Part shown: piece after piece, positions 20,609 through 29,147 of the stretch
Numbering within the stretch: position 1 is the stretch's first letter
Layout of the letters: each line of letters begins with the position of its first letter
NCBI RefSeq assembly: GCF_001499675.1
Contig: NZ_LN609302.1
Span: 1,948,896 to 2,012,895 of the forward strand
Source: Acetobacter ghanensis
GTDB lineage: Bacteria > Pseudomonadota > Alphaproteobacteria > Acetobacterales > Acetobacteraceae
DNA: 64,000 nucleotides
Direction: 5' to 3'
Notes under the pieces: generated by a model
What the model was told of the DNA's origin: nothing
Seen by the model: only the letters and a program-made list of their open reading frames with translations
The model's database searches: none
Position numbers and translations under genes: made by a program

Positions 20609-20761
20609 ATGATCGACAAAAACAAGAAAAAACAGGCTGAGGAAGAAAAGCTGGACGATACGCTTGATGACAGCTTCCCTGCCAGTGACCCACCCTCCCA
20701 TAGTGGGGTAACAGGAGACAGAAAACCACAAGATAAAAACAAGGACAAACCAGAAAAATAA
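20609..20761 (+). CDS. Small (50 aa) charged protein with DDSFPASDPPS motif
   Basis: A short frame with a good ribosome site (GAGG about ten bases upstream of the ATG). It encodes 50 residues that are almost all charged or small: a Lys/Glu-rich start, the motif LDDTLDDSFPASDPPS, and a Lys-rich end. The motif is one I recognise from many small uncharacterised alphaproteobacterial proteins, which makes this a real gene and not a chance frame. There is no signal peptide or membrane segment, and the protein is probably intrinsically disordered. Function unknown; it is not in an obvious operon. Confidence 0.65.
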   Translation: MIDKNKKKQAEEEKLDDTLDDSFPASDPPSHSGVTGDRKPQDKNKDKPEK

Positions 20762-20776
20762 GGCTGGGTCTGGCTA

Positions 20777-20834
20777 TCAGGCGGCCACAGAGATACCTGC
20801 ACGAATATTGGCATCATCTCTTATGGCCGCCTGA
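20777..20834. terminator. Long hairpin between convergent genes
   Basis: Inverted repeats TCAGGCGGCCA (20777-20787) and TGGCCGCCTGA (20824-20834) are perfect complements. Inside them AGAGAT (20789-20794) pairs with ATCTCT (20816-20821), so the structure is an extended stem with a large loop. It lies between the 50-residue gene and the FdhF-like gene, pointing to a bidirectional terminator, though no U-run is seen. Confidence 0.6.
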
Positions 20835-20838
20835 CCTG

Positions 20839-23142
20839 TCAGCCAGCTATCCGGATAGGGGGCGCAGATGCAACACTCTCCACGACCTTAACCGGTATGG
20901 ATTTGGCGGCCGGTGTGCCACTGATCTCGTCAAAATACCCCATCGGCAACAACGGATTAAGTTCAGGATAGTATCCCGCTATGGCGCCTCGCGGCATCGG
21001 ATAATCCAGTACATTCAGGCCATCAACATAACGCCTTACCCCGTCTTCACTACAGGTTTCCAAACCAATCGTATCACCATTTTTCAGTCCGCGTTCGGTC
21101 ATATCATCCTTGTTCATGAAGATGACGAGACGAGTATTGTACACCCCCCGGTAACGGTCACTATTACTATAAATGGTTGTATTATACTGGTCATGCGAGC
21201 GAATGGTCGCCAGCCGTAACATACCCTTATCGCTGACTGGTTCATTAACCTCCAGCCCCGGCAAGACAAGGAAGTTCGCTTTACCATTGGGTGTTTTCCA
21301 TACGCGGCGACGCGGAGGAATATCCAGATGGAAACCATGCGGATTTTTAATTTTCTCTGAAAAATCAGCATAAATTTCGGGGTAAACCTCGGCAATCTTG
21401 TCGCGGATCAGCGTGTAATCGACCATATACTGCGCCCACGGCGTGCGGGAGGCTGGAAGCGTTGCCATGGCCATCCGGCATACAATTTCCGTCTCCGGTC
21501 GCACATGCTCTGTTACAGGCTCAAACACCCCGCGCGATGCCGTAACATTTGCCATAGCATCTTCAATCGTGACAAACTGCTCTCCCGCTTCCGTACGAAT
21601 AATTTCGGAACGGGCAACAACAGGGAGAATAAGCGCATCCTTGCCATGCACCAGATGCCCCCTATTGAGTTTGGTTGCCACGCCAACTGTCAAATTCAAT
21701 TTTCTCATAGCGGCATAGGAACGCTCGGTATCTGGCACGGCCTGAATAAAATTACCGCCCATACCAAAAAAGACCTTAGCTGTTCCGGCTTCCATCGCTT
21801 CCAGCGCCTCCAGCACATGGTGGCCATGCCCTCGCGGTGGTTCAAACCCAAAAGCGTCCCTTACACGGTCCAGATAAGCATCGGTCGGTTTTTCATCAAT
21901 CCCAACCGTCCGGTCGCCCTGCACGTTTGAATGGCCGCGGATCGGAGCAATACCGGCCCCCGGCTTACCAAAATTCCCTCGCAAGAGAAGAAGGTTTGCA
22001 ACCTGCTGGAGCAGACGGGACCCTTCCTGATGCTGTGTGAGGCCCATACCGTAACAGATGATGGTCGCATTGGACTTGATATAAATATCCGCAACCCGAC
22101 GGATCTGCTCCTCAGCAATACCCGAAATACGGGTAATATCCTCCCAGCTACACTGCATGACCTCCTCACGCACGGCTTCCATTCCCGCCGTGTGCTCATG
22201 AATGAAGTCAAGGTCCAGCGCCTTCTCTCCACGATCCTGCGCCTCAAATAGGACCTTCATGATGCCTTTGAAAATAGCAAGGTCGCCGCCTATGCGCACA
22301 TGCACAAATTCGCTGGAAATGGGGGTTGAGCCGAACGTGCCCATCTGAAGAACGTCCTGTGGCTCCGTAAAGCGGATCAACGCACGTTCTGGCATGGGGT
22401 TAATCAGAACAATAGGCACCCCACGTTTACGGGCCTCAACCAAATTTGTCATCATACGGGGCGAATTGGTGCCGGTATTCTGCCCTATAACAAATATCGC
22501 TTCGGCATGTTCAAAATCGCCCATAACAATCGTGCCCTTGCCGATCCCTATGGCGGGTGGCAGGCCACGGCTGGTTGGCTCATGGCACATATTTGAACAG
22601 TCGGGAAAATTGTTGGTCCCGAATTCCCTGACAAATATGGCGTAAAGGAACGCTGTTTCGTTTGCTGTTCGTCCAGACGTATAAAACTCGGCCTGATGTG
22701 GGCTGTCGAGGCTACGCAGGTGCTGGCCGATCAGAGCAAATGCGTCATCCCACTCCACCGGCACATAGCGGTCACTCTGTGCATCGTAACGCATTGGCTC
22801 GGTCAGGCGTCCCTGCATTTCCAGCCAGTAATCGCTTTTTTGCATGAGTTCTGTAACGGTGTATTGCTCAAAGAACTCACGCGTCACACGCGCCTTGGTT
22901 GCTTCATGCGCAAGAGCCTTGGCCCCGTTTTCACAAAACTCCAGCGTCTTGCGATGATCAGGGTCTGGGAATGCGCAACTTGGGCATTTAAAACCACCCG
23001 GCTGATTCATCGCCAAAAGCCCACGGGAGCCTTTAACCAGAACGCTCTGTTCCATCAGCACTTTTGCCGTTGCCCCGGCAGCTCCCCACCCTCCGGCTGG
23101 ATGATGGTAGGGTTTGTATTCAGGCTTTTTATCGTTGCTCAT
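20839..23142 (-). CDS. FdhF/YdeP family molybdopterin oxidoreductase
   Basis: This 767-residue protein is a molybdopterin oxidoreductase of the FdhF/YdeP family. It shows GGWGAAGATAKVL near the N terminus, a Cys pair at 53 and 56 (KCPSCAFPDP), TSGRTANETAFLYA, NMCHEPTSRGL, GQNTGTNSPRMM, GNFGKPGAGIAPIRGHSNVQG and a C-terminal dinucleotide-binding domain. No four-cysteine [4Fe-4S] motif is present at the N terminus, as is usual for YdeP-like members. No signal peptide is seen, so it is probably cytoplasmic. The substrate is unknown; YdeP in E. coli is linked to acid resistance. The downstream-coded nitrate-reductase-associated protein gene lies just upstream on the same strand, 25 bases away, suggesting co-transcription. 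Confidence 0.88.
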   Translation of the reverse strand: MSNDKKPEYKPYHHPAGGWGAAGATAKVLMEQSVLVKGSRGLLAMNQPGGFKCPSCAFPDPDHRKTLEFCENGAKALAHEATKARVTREFFEQYTVTELMQKSDYWLEMQGRLTEPMRYDAQSDRYVPVEWDDAFALIGQHLRSLDSPHQAEFYTSGRTANETAFLYAIFVREFGTNNFPDCSNMCHEPTSRGLPPAIGIGKGTIVMGDFEHAEAIFVIGQNTGTNSPRMMTNLVEARKRGVPIVLINPMPERALIRFTEPQDVLQMGTFGSTPISSEFVHVRIGGDLAIFKGIMKVLFEAQDRGEKALDLDFIHEHTAGMEAVREEVMQCSWEDITRISGIAEEQIRRVADIYIKSNATIICYGMGLTQHQEGSRLLQQVANLLLLRGNFGKPGAGIAPIRGHSNVQGDRTVGIDEKPTDAYLDRVRDAFGFEPPRGHGHHVLEALEAMEAGTAKVFFGMGGNFIQAVPDTERSYAAMRKLNLTVGVATKLNRGHLVHGKDALILPVVARSEIIRTEAGEQFVTIEDAMANVTASRGVFEPVTEHVRPETEIVCRMAMATLPASRTPWAQYMVDYTLIRDKIAEVYPEIYADFSEKIKNPHGFHLDIPPRRRVWKTPNGKANFLVLPGLEVNEPVSDKGMLRLATIRSHDQYNTTIYSNSDRYRGVYNTRLVIFMNKDDMTERGLKNGDTIGLETCSEDGVRRYVDGLNVLDYPMPRGAIAGYYPELNPLLPMGYFDEISGTPAAKSIPVKVVESVASAPPIRIAG

Positions 23143-23167
23143 ATTTTAAACCCTTTTGACTTTTTGT

Positions 23168-23701
23168 TCAGTTTGGAAGGTGTCCATGAGCAGACGGGGC
23201 CTGTGATGGATTGATGGATGGATCAGCATTGTGCAAAAGTCCGGCATGAGGCGGCAAAAGTCCGAACTCCCTCATTGCGGGCACAAAGTTTTCATTTTCA
23301 TGTTTCGAACGAGCAAGCTTGACTAGCGCAAAACGTTGGAGCGGCTGAAGGGCTGCCCATTGTGCGGTTGTCGGCGGTGCTATGCCATCTGCCTGAGCCT
23401 GCATTCTAACCGCATCGGGCATCTGTGCGCCTTTTTGCCAAGCTTCGAGCCCACGTGTTGCGAGAGGCCGCAATGGCTCATCGCTACGGAGAGCAATCAG
23501 CCGGGCAACCCGTTCACTATAAGCCGCCTGTTCTTGCTCGGTTTCACAAGGAAGATCGGCAAGGCTCCCTCGCTCTTCGCGGGAGAAGCGGCTCCATTGC
23601 CTCAGGCTCAGTTTTATACCAACAATATCAAGCTTCTGCCGTGCGATCATGGGAATGCAGCGCAGTGAGGCGGCAAAATCACGTTCAAAATCAAAAAGCA
23701 T
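23168..23701 (-). CDS. Nitrate reductase associated protein-like
   Basis: The 177-residue protein resembles the conserved nitrate-reductase-associated family (FDFERDFAASLRCIPMIARQKLDIVGIKLSLRQWSRFS at its N terminus, then PCETEQEQAAYSERVARLI). It is alpha-helical with no signal or membrane segment. Family members are found next to molybdoenzyme genes, often nitrate reductase. Here the partner is the FdhF/YdeP-like gene immediately downstream on the same strand. A role in maturation or regulation of that molybdoenzyme is my inference. The C-terminal 25 residues (Asn/Ser/Pro/His-rich) look like an unstructured tail. The gene lies downstream of cydAB on the same strand and could be part of its transcript. 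Confidence 0.65.
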   Translation of the reverse strand: MLFDFERDFAASLRCIPMIARQKLDIVGIKLSLRQWSRFSREERGSLADLPCETEQEQAAYSERVARLIALRSDEPLRPLATRGLEAWQKGAQMPDAVRMQAQADGIAPPTTAQWAALQPLQRFALVKLARSKHENENFVPAMREFGLLPPHAGLLHNADPSINPSQAPSAHGHLPN

Positions 23702-23762
23702 CAGACCAGATTCCAGAACTGGAGGATCGGAAGGCGGGGCGGTAGAGCCGCCCCTCCCATTT

Positions 23763-23912
23763 TCATTTCGGCACGATCAGATGAAGCAGGGCCGCCCCTC
23801 CAAAAAATGCGGCTGTGCTTAAAGACCAGATCACAACAAACCATGCGATGCGCGCACTGGTATGGCGCGGTGCATTCTCTCCGTTACCCTGTACAATCTC
23901 AGTGATAGCCAT
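23763..23912 (-). CDS. DUF2474-type small membrane subunit of cytochrome bd/CIO oxidase
   Basis: A 49-residue frame overlaps the end of cydB by 14 bases. It has a charged N-terminal stretch and one membrane helix (residues about 22-47, RIAWFVVIWSLSTAAFFGG and on). That shape and position fit DUF2474, a CydX-like small protein found directly after cydB in alphaproteobacteria. It is likely inserted in the inner membrane as an accessory subunit stabilising the oxidase hemes. It was found by reading the gap after cydB. Confidence 0.7.
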   Translation of the reverse strand: MAITEIVQGNGENAPRHTSARIAWFVVIWSLSTAAFFGGAALLHLIVPK

Positions 23913-24918
23913 CGGTTTCCGTCACCTTTCCGCGAAAGACATGGTAGGAATAAATCGTGTAGGTCAGGATGATTGGCAGCAGAACGGCCGTCCCAATCAG
24001 CTGGAAAAACTGGCTGGATGGTGGGGAGGAGACATCCCACAGCGTTAGCCCCGGCGGCACAACATAGGGCCACATCGTAATGCCCAGACCTGACAGGCAT
24101 AGAAAAAACCAGCCCAAAGCACATAGGAACGGGCCTTTTGAGTGCCCCTTGCGCAACCCCATTACAAACTGGAAGGCAAGCACAACCACCAGAACAGGCA
24201 CAGGTGCGACAAACACAATGTTTGGCCAGTCAATCCAGCGGCGTAAGTACGGTGCGTGGAGCATAGGCGTCCAGAGGCTGACCGCCACAATGCCGATGAA
24301 CAGCCCCACAGCCAGCCGGGCAGCCCACCGGCGGCAGGAAGCCTCCAGCACACCAGTCGTGCGCCAAATCAGCCACGTAGCGCCCAGCAACGCATAGCCG
24401 CACATAACAGCCAGCCCACACAGAACACTAAACGGCGTCAACCAGTCCAGCGCGCCTCCAGCAAAGGCGCCGTCAACCACTGTAACGCCCTGCACCACCC
24501 CGCCCAGAATTGCCCCCTGACAGAAGGCGGCAATAGCGGAGCCAGCCATAAAGCCGATATTCCACAGCCTCTCACGCCCGGTTCCACGGGTCATAACGCG
24601 GAACTCAAACGCCACACCGCGAAAAATGAGTGCCAGCAACATCAGCACAATTGGCAGATAAAAGGCGGGCAAAAGCGTAGCGTATGCACCGGGAAAAACG
24701 CCGTACAATACGGCACCACCCAGCACCATCCACGTTTCGTTACCATCCCACACAGGTGCAATGGTGTTCACCATCACATCCCGTCGCTCCGGGTGGCGTT
24801 CGAGTGCGAACAGCATCCCGATCCCAAGATCAAAACCATCCAGAACAACGTAAATTGAAATTGCAGCCACCAGAATGACGGCCCACACAATAGGGAGCCA
24901 GTATGCAAAGTCCATCAT
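23899..24918 (-). CDS. cydB: Cytochrome bd-type ubiquinol oxidase subunit II
   Basis: A 339-residue integral membrane protein with the CydB pattern: LDGFDLGIGMLF near residue 28, the VWDGNETWMVLGGAVLYGVFPGAYATLLPAFYLP block, RGVAFEFR, and the C-terminal SQFFQLIGTAVLLPIILTYTIYSYHVFRGKV. Subunit II supports the heme-bearing subunit I in quinol oxidation with reduction of oxygen to water. Length and sequence fit the cyanide-insensitive oxidase (CioB) branch typical of acetic acid bacteria. It follows cydA with a three-base gap and overlaps the DUF2474 gene, so all three form one transcription unit. Confidence 0.93.
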   Translation of the reverse strand: MMDFAYWLPIVWAVILVAAISIYVVLDGFDLGIGMLFALERHPERRDVMVNTIAPVWDGNETWMVLGGAVLYGVFPGAYATLLPAFYLPIVLMLLALIFRGVAFEFRVMTRGTGRERLWNIGFMAGSAIAAFCQGAILGGVVQGVTVVDGAFAGGALDWLTPFSVLCGLAVMCGYALLGATWLIWRTTGVLEASCRRWAARLAVGLFIGIVAVSLWTPMLHAPYLRRWIDWPNIVFVAPVPVLVVVLAFQFVMGLRKGHSKGPFLCALGWFFLCLSGLGITMWPYVVPPGLTLWDVSSPPSSQFFQLIGTAVLLPIILTYTIYSYHVFRGKVTETDGYH

Positions 24919-24921
24919 GCC

Positions 24922-26355
24922 TCAGGCTCCTTTGCCAGAAGAGGAATCAATCACACCCGGATGCATACGGGCGGCCAGTATTTCAGGAGCATGGTCGGCG
25001 CTGGCATCGTGCTCACCTTCCTGCGGTGCATGGCCCAACATACGGACCAGAATGCCCATTCCCGACCCGAACACGAGCACATAAACCACGACAAACGCTG
25101 TCATCGAAACGGCCATACTGGAGAGGGCAACAGGGGACACGCTGTCTGACGTGCGCAGCAACCCGTAAACCGTCCATGGCTGGCGGCCGACTTCCGTCGT
25201 AATCCACCCACAGAGCAGCGCAATAAACCCAGCTGGCGCCATGCACAGCGCGACACGATGGAACGTCGCGTTCGTGAACAACGTGCTGTTGCGCCGCAAC
25301 CACAGGGACCACAACCCGACCAGCATCATCAGCACACCCAATGCAACCATGATGCGAAACGAAAAGAAGATCACGGGTGATGGCGGCCGCTGGTCACGGG
25401 GGAAGTCCTTCATACCCGGCACCTTGCCCTCCAGACTATGCGTCAGGATAAGAGAGCCAAGCAGCGGCACCTTAACGGCATAATCCGTATGTTCGGTCTT
25501 CATGTTGGGAATACCAAAGAGCAGCTCCGGGGCACGACCTTCTGAATCCCAGTCCCCCTCCATGGCCGCAATTTTTGCTGGCTGATACTTCAAGGTATTC
25601 AGCCCATGCGCATCGCCCGCCATAATCTGGATCGGAGCAACAATCGCAGCCATCCACATGGCCATGGAGAACATAACCCGCACTGGCTCGCTGGAAATTT
25701 TTCCTTCCTTACGGGCTTTGAGCATATGCCATGCCGCCGTGGCCCCCACGATGAATGCGACAGATAGAAAAGCTGCCAGCCCCATATGCACAAGACGGAA
25801 GGGAAAAGACGGATTGAAAATAATGGCCAACCAATCTGCTGGCATAAACCGGCCCGTAGCCGGGTCTATGGTGTAACCACGCGGGGTCTGCATCCATGAA
25901 TTGGAAGACAGTATCCACGTCATGGAAATCAGGGTGCCGACCGATACGCAACACGTTGCGGCAAAGTGCAGCTTACGCCCCACTTTGTTCATACCGAACA
26001 GCATGACACCGAGAAATCCTGCTTCCAGAAAAAAGGCTGTCATAACTTCGTAAGACAGAAGCACGCCTGTAATTGGCCCGGCCTTTTTGGAAAAAATGGA
26101 CCAGTTCGTGCCAAATTCGTACGACATGACCAGCCCGGAAACGACACCCATGCCAAAAACAATTGAAAATACCTTGATCCAGTATCTGTACAGATCAAGG
26201 AATACGGGACGTCCTGTTTTGAGCCACAGCCCTTCCAGAACAGCCAAATAAGCCGCCAACCCGATTGAAAAGGCGGGGAAAATAATGTGGACGCCTACAG
26301 TAAAGGCGAATTGAAAGCGCGCCAGAAGGAGCGCTGGGTCATGTACATGCTGCAT
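24922..26355 (-). CDS. cydA: Cytochrome bd-type ubiquinol oxidase subunit I
   Basis: This is the heme b/d subunit. Its first helix carries the conserved His (about residue 23, ARFQFAFTVGVHIIFPAF). Later come the GTNW segment, ISMTWILSSNSWMQTPRGY, GDAHGLN, and the C-terminal GRQPWTVYGLLRTSD. The frame extends to 26448, but I place the start at the ATG at 26355 (MQHVHDPALLLARF) because GGAAAG precedes it by five bases and CydA homologues begin there; this gives 477 residues. That short length and the apparent lack of a long Q-loop insertion suggest the cyanide-insensitive CIO type. It lets the cell respire when heme-copper oxidases are blocked. Palindromic sites upstream suggest redox-dependent regulation. 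Confidence 0.93.
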   Translation of the reverse strand: MQHVHDPALLLARFQFAFTVGVHIIFPAFSIGLAAYLAVLEGLWLKTGRPVFLDLYRYWIKVFSIVFGMGVVSGLVMSYEFGTNWSIFSKKAGPITGVLLSYEVMTAFFLEAGFLGVMLFGMNKVGRKLHFAATCCVSVGTLISMTWILSSNSWMQTPRGYTIDPATGRFMPADWLAIIFNPSFPFRLVHMGLAAFLSVAFIVGATAAWHMLKARKEGKISSEPVRVMFSMAMWMAAIVAPIQIMAGDAHGLNTLKYQPAKIAAMEGDWDSEGRAPELLFGIPNMKTEHTDYAVKVPLLGSLILTHSLEGKVPGMKDFPRDQRPPSPVIFFSFRIMVALGVLMMLVGLWSLWLRRNSTLFTNATFHRVALCMAPAGFIALLCGWITTEVGRQPWTVYGLLRTSDSVSPVALSSMAVSMTAFVVVYVLVFGSGMGILVRMLGHAPQEGEHDASADHAPEILAARMHPGVIDSSSGKGA

Positions 26356-26470
26356 CGATACTTTCCAAAACTGATGACCAAAAAATATATGGAAGTAAAA
26401 GCAACTTCTCAGGTCATAGCGGGACCGCAGCAATGCAGGATTAAACAACCACCGCCTGCCACGACGTCTC

Positions 26471-26494
26471 TTTAATTGTCCTAGATCAATTAAA
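26471..26494 (-). promoter_or_regulatory. FNR/CRP-like palindrome upstream of cydA
   Basis: TTTAATTG-tcctagat-CAATTAAA is a perfect 8-8-8 palindrome. Read on the cydA strand its core is TTGATCTAGGACAA, one base off the FNR/FixK consensus TTGAT-N4-ATCAA. It lies about 120 bases upstream of the cydA start, compatible with activation or repression from a promoter with a leader of moderate length. Confidence 0.55.
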
Positions 26495-26525
26495 GATTAG
26501 GCGTCCAAGATACATTACGCATGTA

Positions 26526-26546
26526 ATCATAAATAGCATTTATGAT
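26526..26546. promoter_or_regulatory. Perfect 21-bp palindrome
   Basis: ATCATAAAT-agc-ATTTATGAT has perfect 9-bp arms and a 3-base centre. It lies about 35 bases upstream of the FNR-like site and 170 bases before cydA. An operator for an unidentified dimeric regulator is likely. Confidence 0.5.
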
Positions 26547-26860
26547 GATAATATTCTTACACGCTATATAGTTATGACAGGATATAGACAGACCATAATC
26601 ACCACTGAACTGATGAAGAGTATTCCGCAGTTATCCGATGTTTTTTGTCGTTACGAGGCACGTCCTACACGCCTGCCCACCGGTTTTTAGCCATGATGCA
26701 AAGGCATCATATTTCCCACAGCACTGTCATATACGCGGCACTGATCATAGAAAATTGAATGGCGGGCAAGGTCTTGCCAAACCTCATGGGCTCTTCCGTT
26801 GGTCGATACGGTTAAAAAAGTAGCCCAAACGTTACGGGAACACCCCCTGAAAAATTTTGT

Positions 26861-26875
26861 TGATAATGATTATCA
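26861..26875 (+). promoter_or_regulatory. Fur box upstream of the second siderophore receptor
   Basis: TGATAATGATTATCA is close to the Fur consensus core and lies 50 bases before the preferred start codon of the receptor. Repression by ferric uptake regulator under iron sufficiency is the straightforward reading. Confidence 0.75.
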
Positions 26876-26924
26876 CAATCACTAATGGAGGCTGTCAACA
26901 TTTTTGGTGGAGCACCCTTCGCCC

Positions 26925-29099
26925 ATGCAGCATCCCATTCGCTCCGTTTTACTTGCCCCCTCCTCGCTGCTGCTTCTGGCAGCACATGCCATTGCTGCAA
27001 CACCGCAGGACTTGCAAACAAAGCAGGACCATCCCCCTTCCGCCAAACACCAGCCATCCCCGAGCAAACCGGGGAAAAACGAGACAATCGAAGTCTCGGC
27101 ATCCCGCCACAGTCTGCTCGCCCGCAACGGGTCTTCTGCCACCAAAACAGATACCCCTATTGAGCAGACACCCCAGAACATTACCGTTATCACACAAGAA
27201 CGTATGGCGATCCTGAACAGCCGAAGCGTCTCCGAAGCCGTGCGCTATGCTGCTGGTGTTTCGGATTACGGCTCCAAGGATGATCCCCGAGGATACTTTG
27301 GAACAATCCGTGGGTTCTCCCCCGATATTTATCTGGATGGCACACGCACCCCGGATGCAACATCCTCCCAGTCGTTCAGCATAGAACCCTGGGGGCTGGA
27401 GGAAATGGATGTGCTGCGTGGCGCAACATCCGCGCTCTATGGTTCTGGCCAGCTCGGCGGCATTATCAACGCCGTTAGCAAACGCCCGAACACAGGACAG
27501 AAAAACGAGATTAATTTCCAGACGGGCTCTTACAGCCGCGTTCAGGGGGCGGCCGATATCGGTGGCGCAATCAATGCGTCCAAGACCCTTTTATGGCGCT
27601 TCAACGGTCTTATTCGCAAGTCGGACACCTACGCAAAAAATATCAAAAATAACGAAATCTATGTTGCCCCCTCCCTCCGATGGAAGCCGGATGACAAGAC
27701 GGATTTTACCATACTCGCCAGCTTTGAGCAGTTGGATGCCGGCTCCACAGCACAGTTCCTGCCTGCCGTAGGCACAATAACCGCCTCCAAATATGGCCGT
27801 ATTGCACGTGATTTTCTGTCCAGCGATGCTGATTATGACGTTTATTCCAAGCGGCAGGTCGCTATTGGCTACAACTTTACGCACAAGATCCTACCCAACT
27901 GGAGTATTATCCAGAACATGCGTTACGCTCATCTGGATCTGGATTATCGCTTTGTGACAACGAAAGCTCTTTCCAGCGATGAGCGCACCATTACACGGCA
28001 AGCGCTCCTTCAGTCCGCCAACTATAACAATGTAACATTAGACACCCGGTCCGACCTCAAACTCAAAACCGGCCCCGTCAAACATGAATTACTGGTTGGT
28101 GTTGATTTCCGGAGTGATTTTCTGGCGAACCGCCGTGGGCAGGGTACGGCTCCCTCGCTGGATCTGTATAACCCCGTTTACCGCGCCATTACCTGGCCAT
28201 CTTACGGCACAACAACCAACACAAACGAAACAGAAAGCCAGACCGGCATTTATGCGCAGGAACAGGCAGACTGGCACAATTTTCATTTAACCTTGTCAGG
28301 ACGTGGGGATTTCACCCAAAGCCTGACGGTCGATAACCTGACCGGCTTGCGAACACCGCAAAAAAACAACGCATTTACCGGTCGCGTGGGCCTGCTTTAT
28401 TCATCGCCTTACGGGCTTGCTCCTTATGTAGCCTATTCAACATCTTTCCAGCCGCAGGTTGGTACAACCCGTCTGAATACCCCGTTCCTGCCAACACGGG
28501 GACGGCAGATTGAAGCTGGTCTTAAATACAAACCCGCACTGAATGCGCCTTGGGGCGACCATTTTATGCTGACGGCGGACTTTTTTGATCTGGTAGAAAC
28601 CAATATTCTGACACCAGACCCTGTAGACTCAACCTATGATATTCAGGCTGGGGAACAGCGCACCAAAGGCTTTGAATTCGAGGGCATTGGCCGCCTGCCG
28701 TGGAAAATAGATTTCCTCGCGTCTTTCACCTATCAGGACCCAAGAATAACCAAGTCCACAACCACCTCGCAAATTGGCCAACGTCCTGTTGCCGTGCCCT
28801 CTCATATGGCTTCTCTATTCCTTAAACGAGATTTCCATATTCTGCCTGACCTTGTCTCAGGCATAGGTGGGGGGCTGCGTTATACGGGCAATACGGCTGG
28901 TTCCCTGCCAGAAACATTTGCCGTACCCAGCCAACTGGTGTGGGACATTGTTGCGCATATTGACTACCGACGGACATCCATCCAGCTCAATGGCACCAAC
29001 ATAACCGACCGTCGCTATGTTGCTGTCTGCACCAGAAGTGTTGCCTGTTCGTGGGCACCGGGGCGGGCTATTTTTGTAACTTTAGCTTACCGTTGGTAG
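26925..29099 (+). CDS. TonB-dependent siderophore receptor
   Basis: The protein (724 residues from the ATG at 26925) has a signal peptide (MQHPIRSVLLAPSSLLLLAA...), a plug domain (TPQNITVITQERMAI, VRYAAGVSDYG, YLDGTRTPDA, EEMDVLRGATSALYGSGQLGG) and a barrel ending ...RAIFVTLAYRW. It belongs to the TonB-siderophore receptor class and imports a ferric chelate through the outer membrane. The frame opens at a TTG at 26904, but the ATG gives the better signal peptide and has GGTGGAG about 12 bases upstream. It is a monocistron behind a Fur box. It shares architecture with the receptor at 2.0-4.2 kb but is too different to be a recent duplicate. Ligand unknown. Confidence 0.92.
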   Translation: MQHPIRSVLLAPSSLLLLAAHAIAATPQDLQTKQDHPPSAKHQPSPSKPGKNETIEVSASRHSLLARNGSSATKTDTPIEQTPQNITVITQERMAILNSRSVSEAVRYAAGVSDYGSKDDPRGYFGTIRGFSPDIYLDGTRTPDATSSQSFSIEPWGLEEMDVLRGATSALYGSGQLGGIINAVSKRPNTGQKNEINFQTGSYSRVQGAADIGGAINASKTLLWRFNGLIRKSDTYAKNIKNNEIYVAPSLRWKPDDKTDFTILASFEQLDAGSTAQFLPAVGTITASKYGRIARDFLSSDADYDVYSKRQVAIGYNFTHKILPNWSIIQNMRYAHLDLDYRFVTTKALSSDERTITRQALLQSANYNNVTLDTRSDLKLKTGPVKHELLVGVDFRSDFLANRRGQGTAPSLDLYNPVYRAITWPSYGTTTNTNETESQTGIYAQEQADWHNFHLTLSGRGDFTQSLTVDNLTGLRTPQKNNAFTGRVGLLYSSPYGLAPYVAYSTSFQPQVGTTRLNTPFLPTRGRQIEAGLKYKPALNAPWGDHFMLTADFFDLVETNILTPDPVDSTYDIQAGEQRTKGFEFEGIGRLPWKIDFLASFTYQDPRITKSTTTSQIGQRPVAVPSHMASLFLKRDFHILPDLVSGIGGGLRYTGNTAGSLPETFAVPSQLVWDIVAHIDYRRTSIQLNGTNITDRRYVAVCTRSVACSWAPGRAIFVTLAYRW

Positions 29100-29147
29100 A
29101 AGTCTGGGGCGTTGTAGCTGTTAATCCTCGGCTCGTCAGGCCTATCT

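Larger units (their letters stand above)
26356..26924. other. Divergent intergenic region between cydA and a siderophore receptor
   Basis: About 570 bases without a credible gene. It serves two divergent promoters: the cydA side holds two palindromes (26471-26494 and 26526-26546) and the receptor side holds a Fur box. Between about 26600 and 26850 I see no structured element. Confidence 0.6.

Noticed and set aside
24256..24858. A 200-residue plus-strand frame opposite cydB
   Set aside because: A shadow of the conserved cydB frame, rich in His/Gln/Pro as antisense of membrane codons often is.
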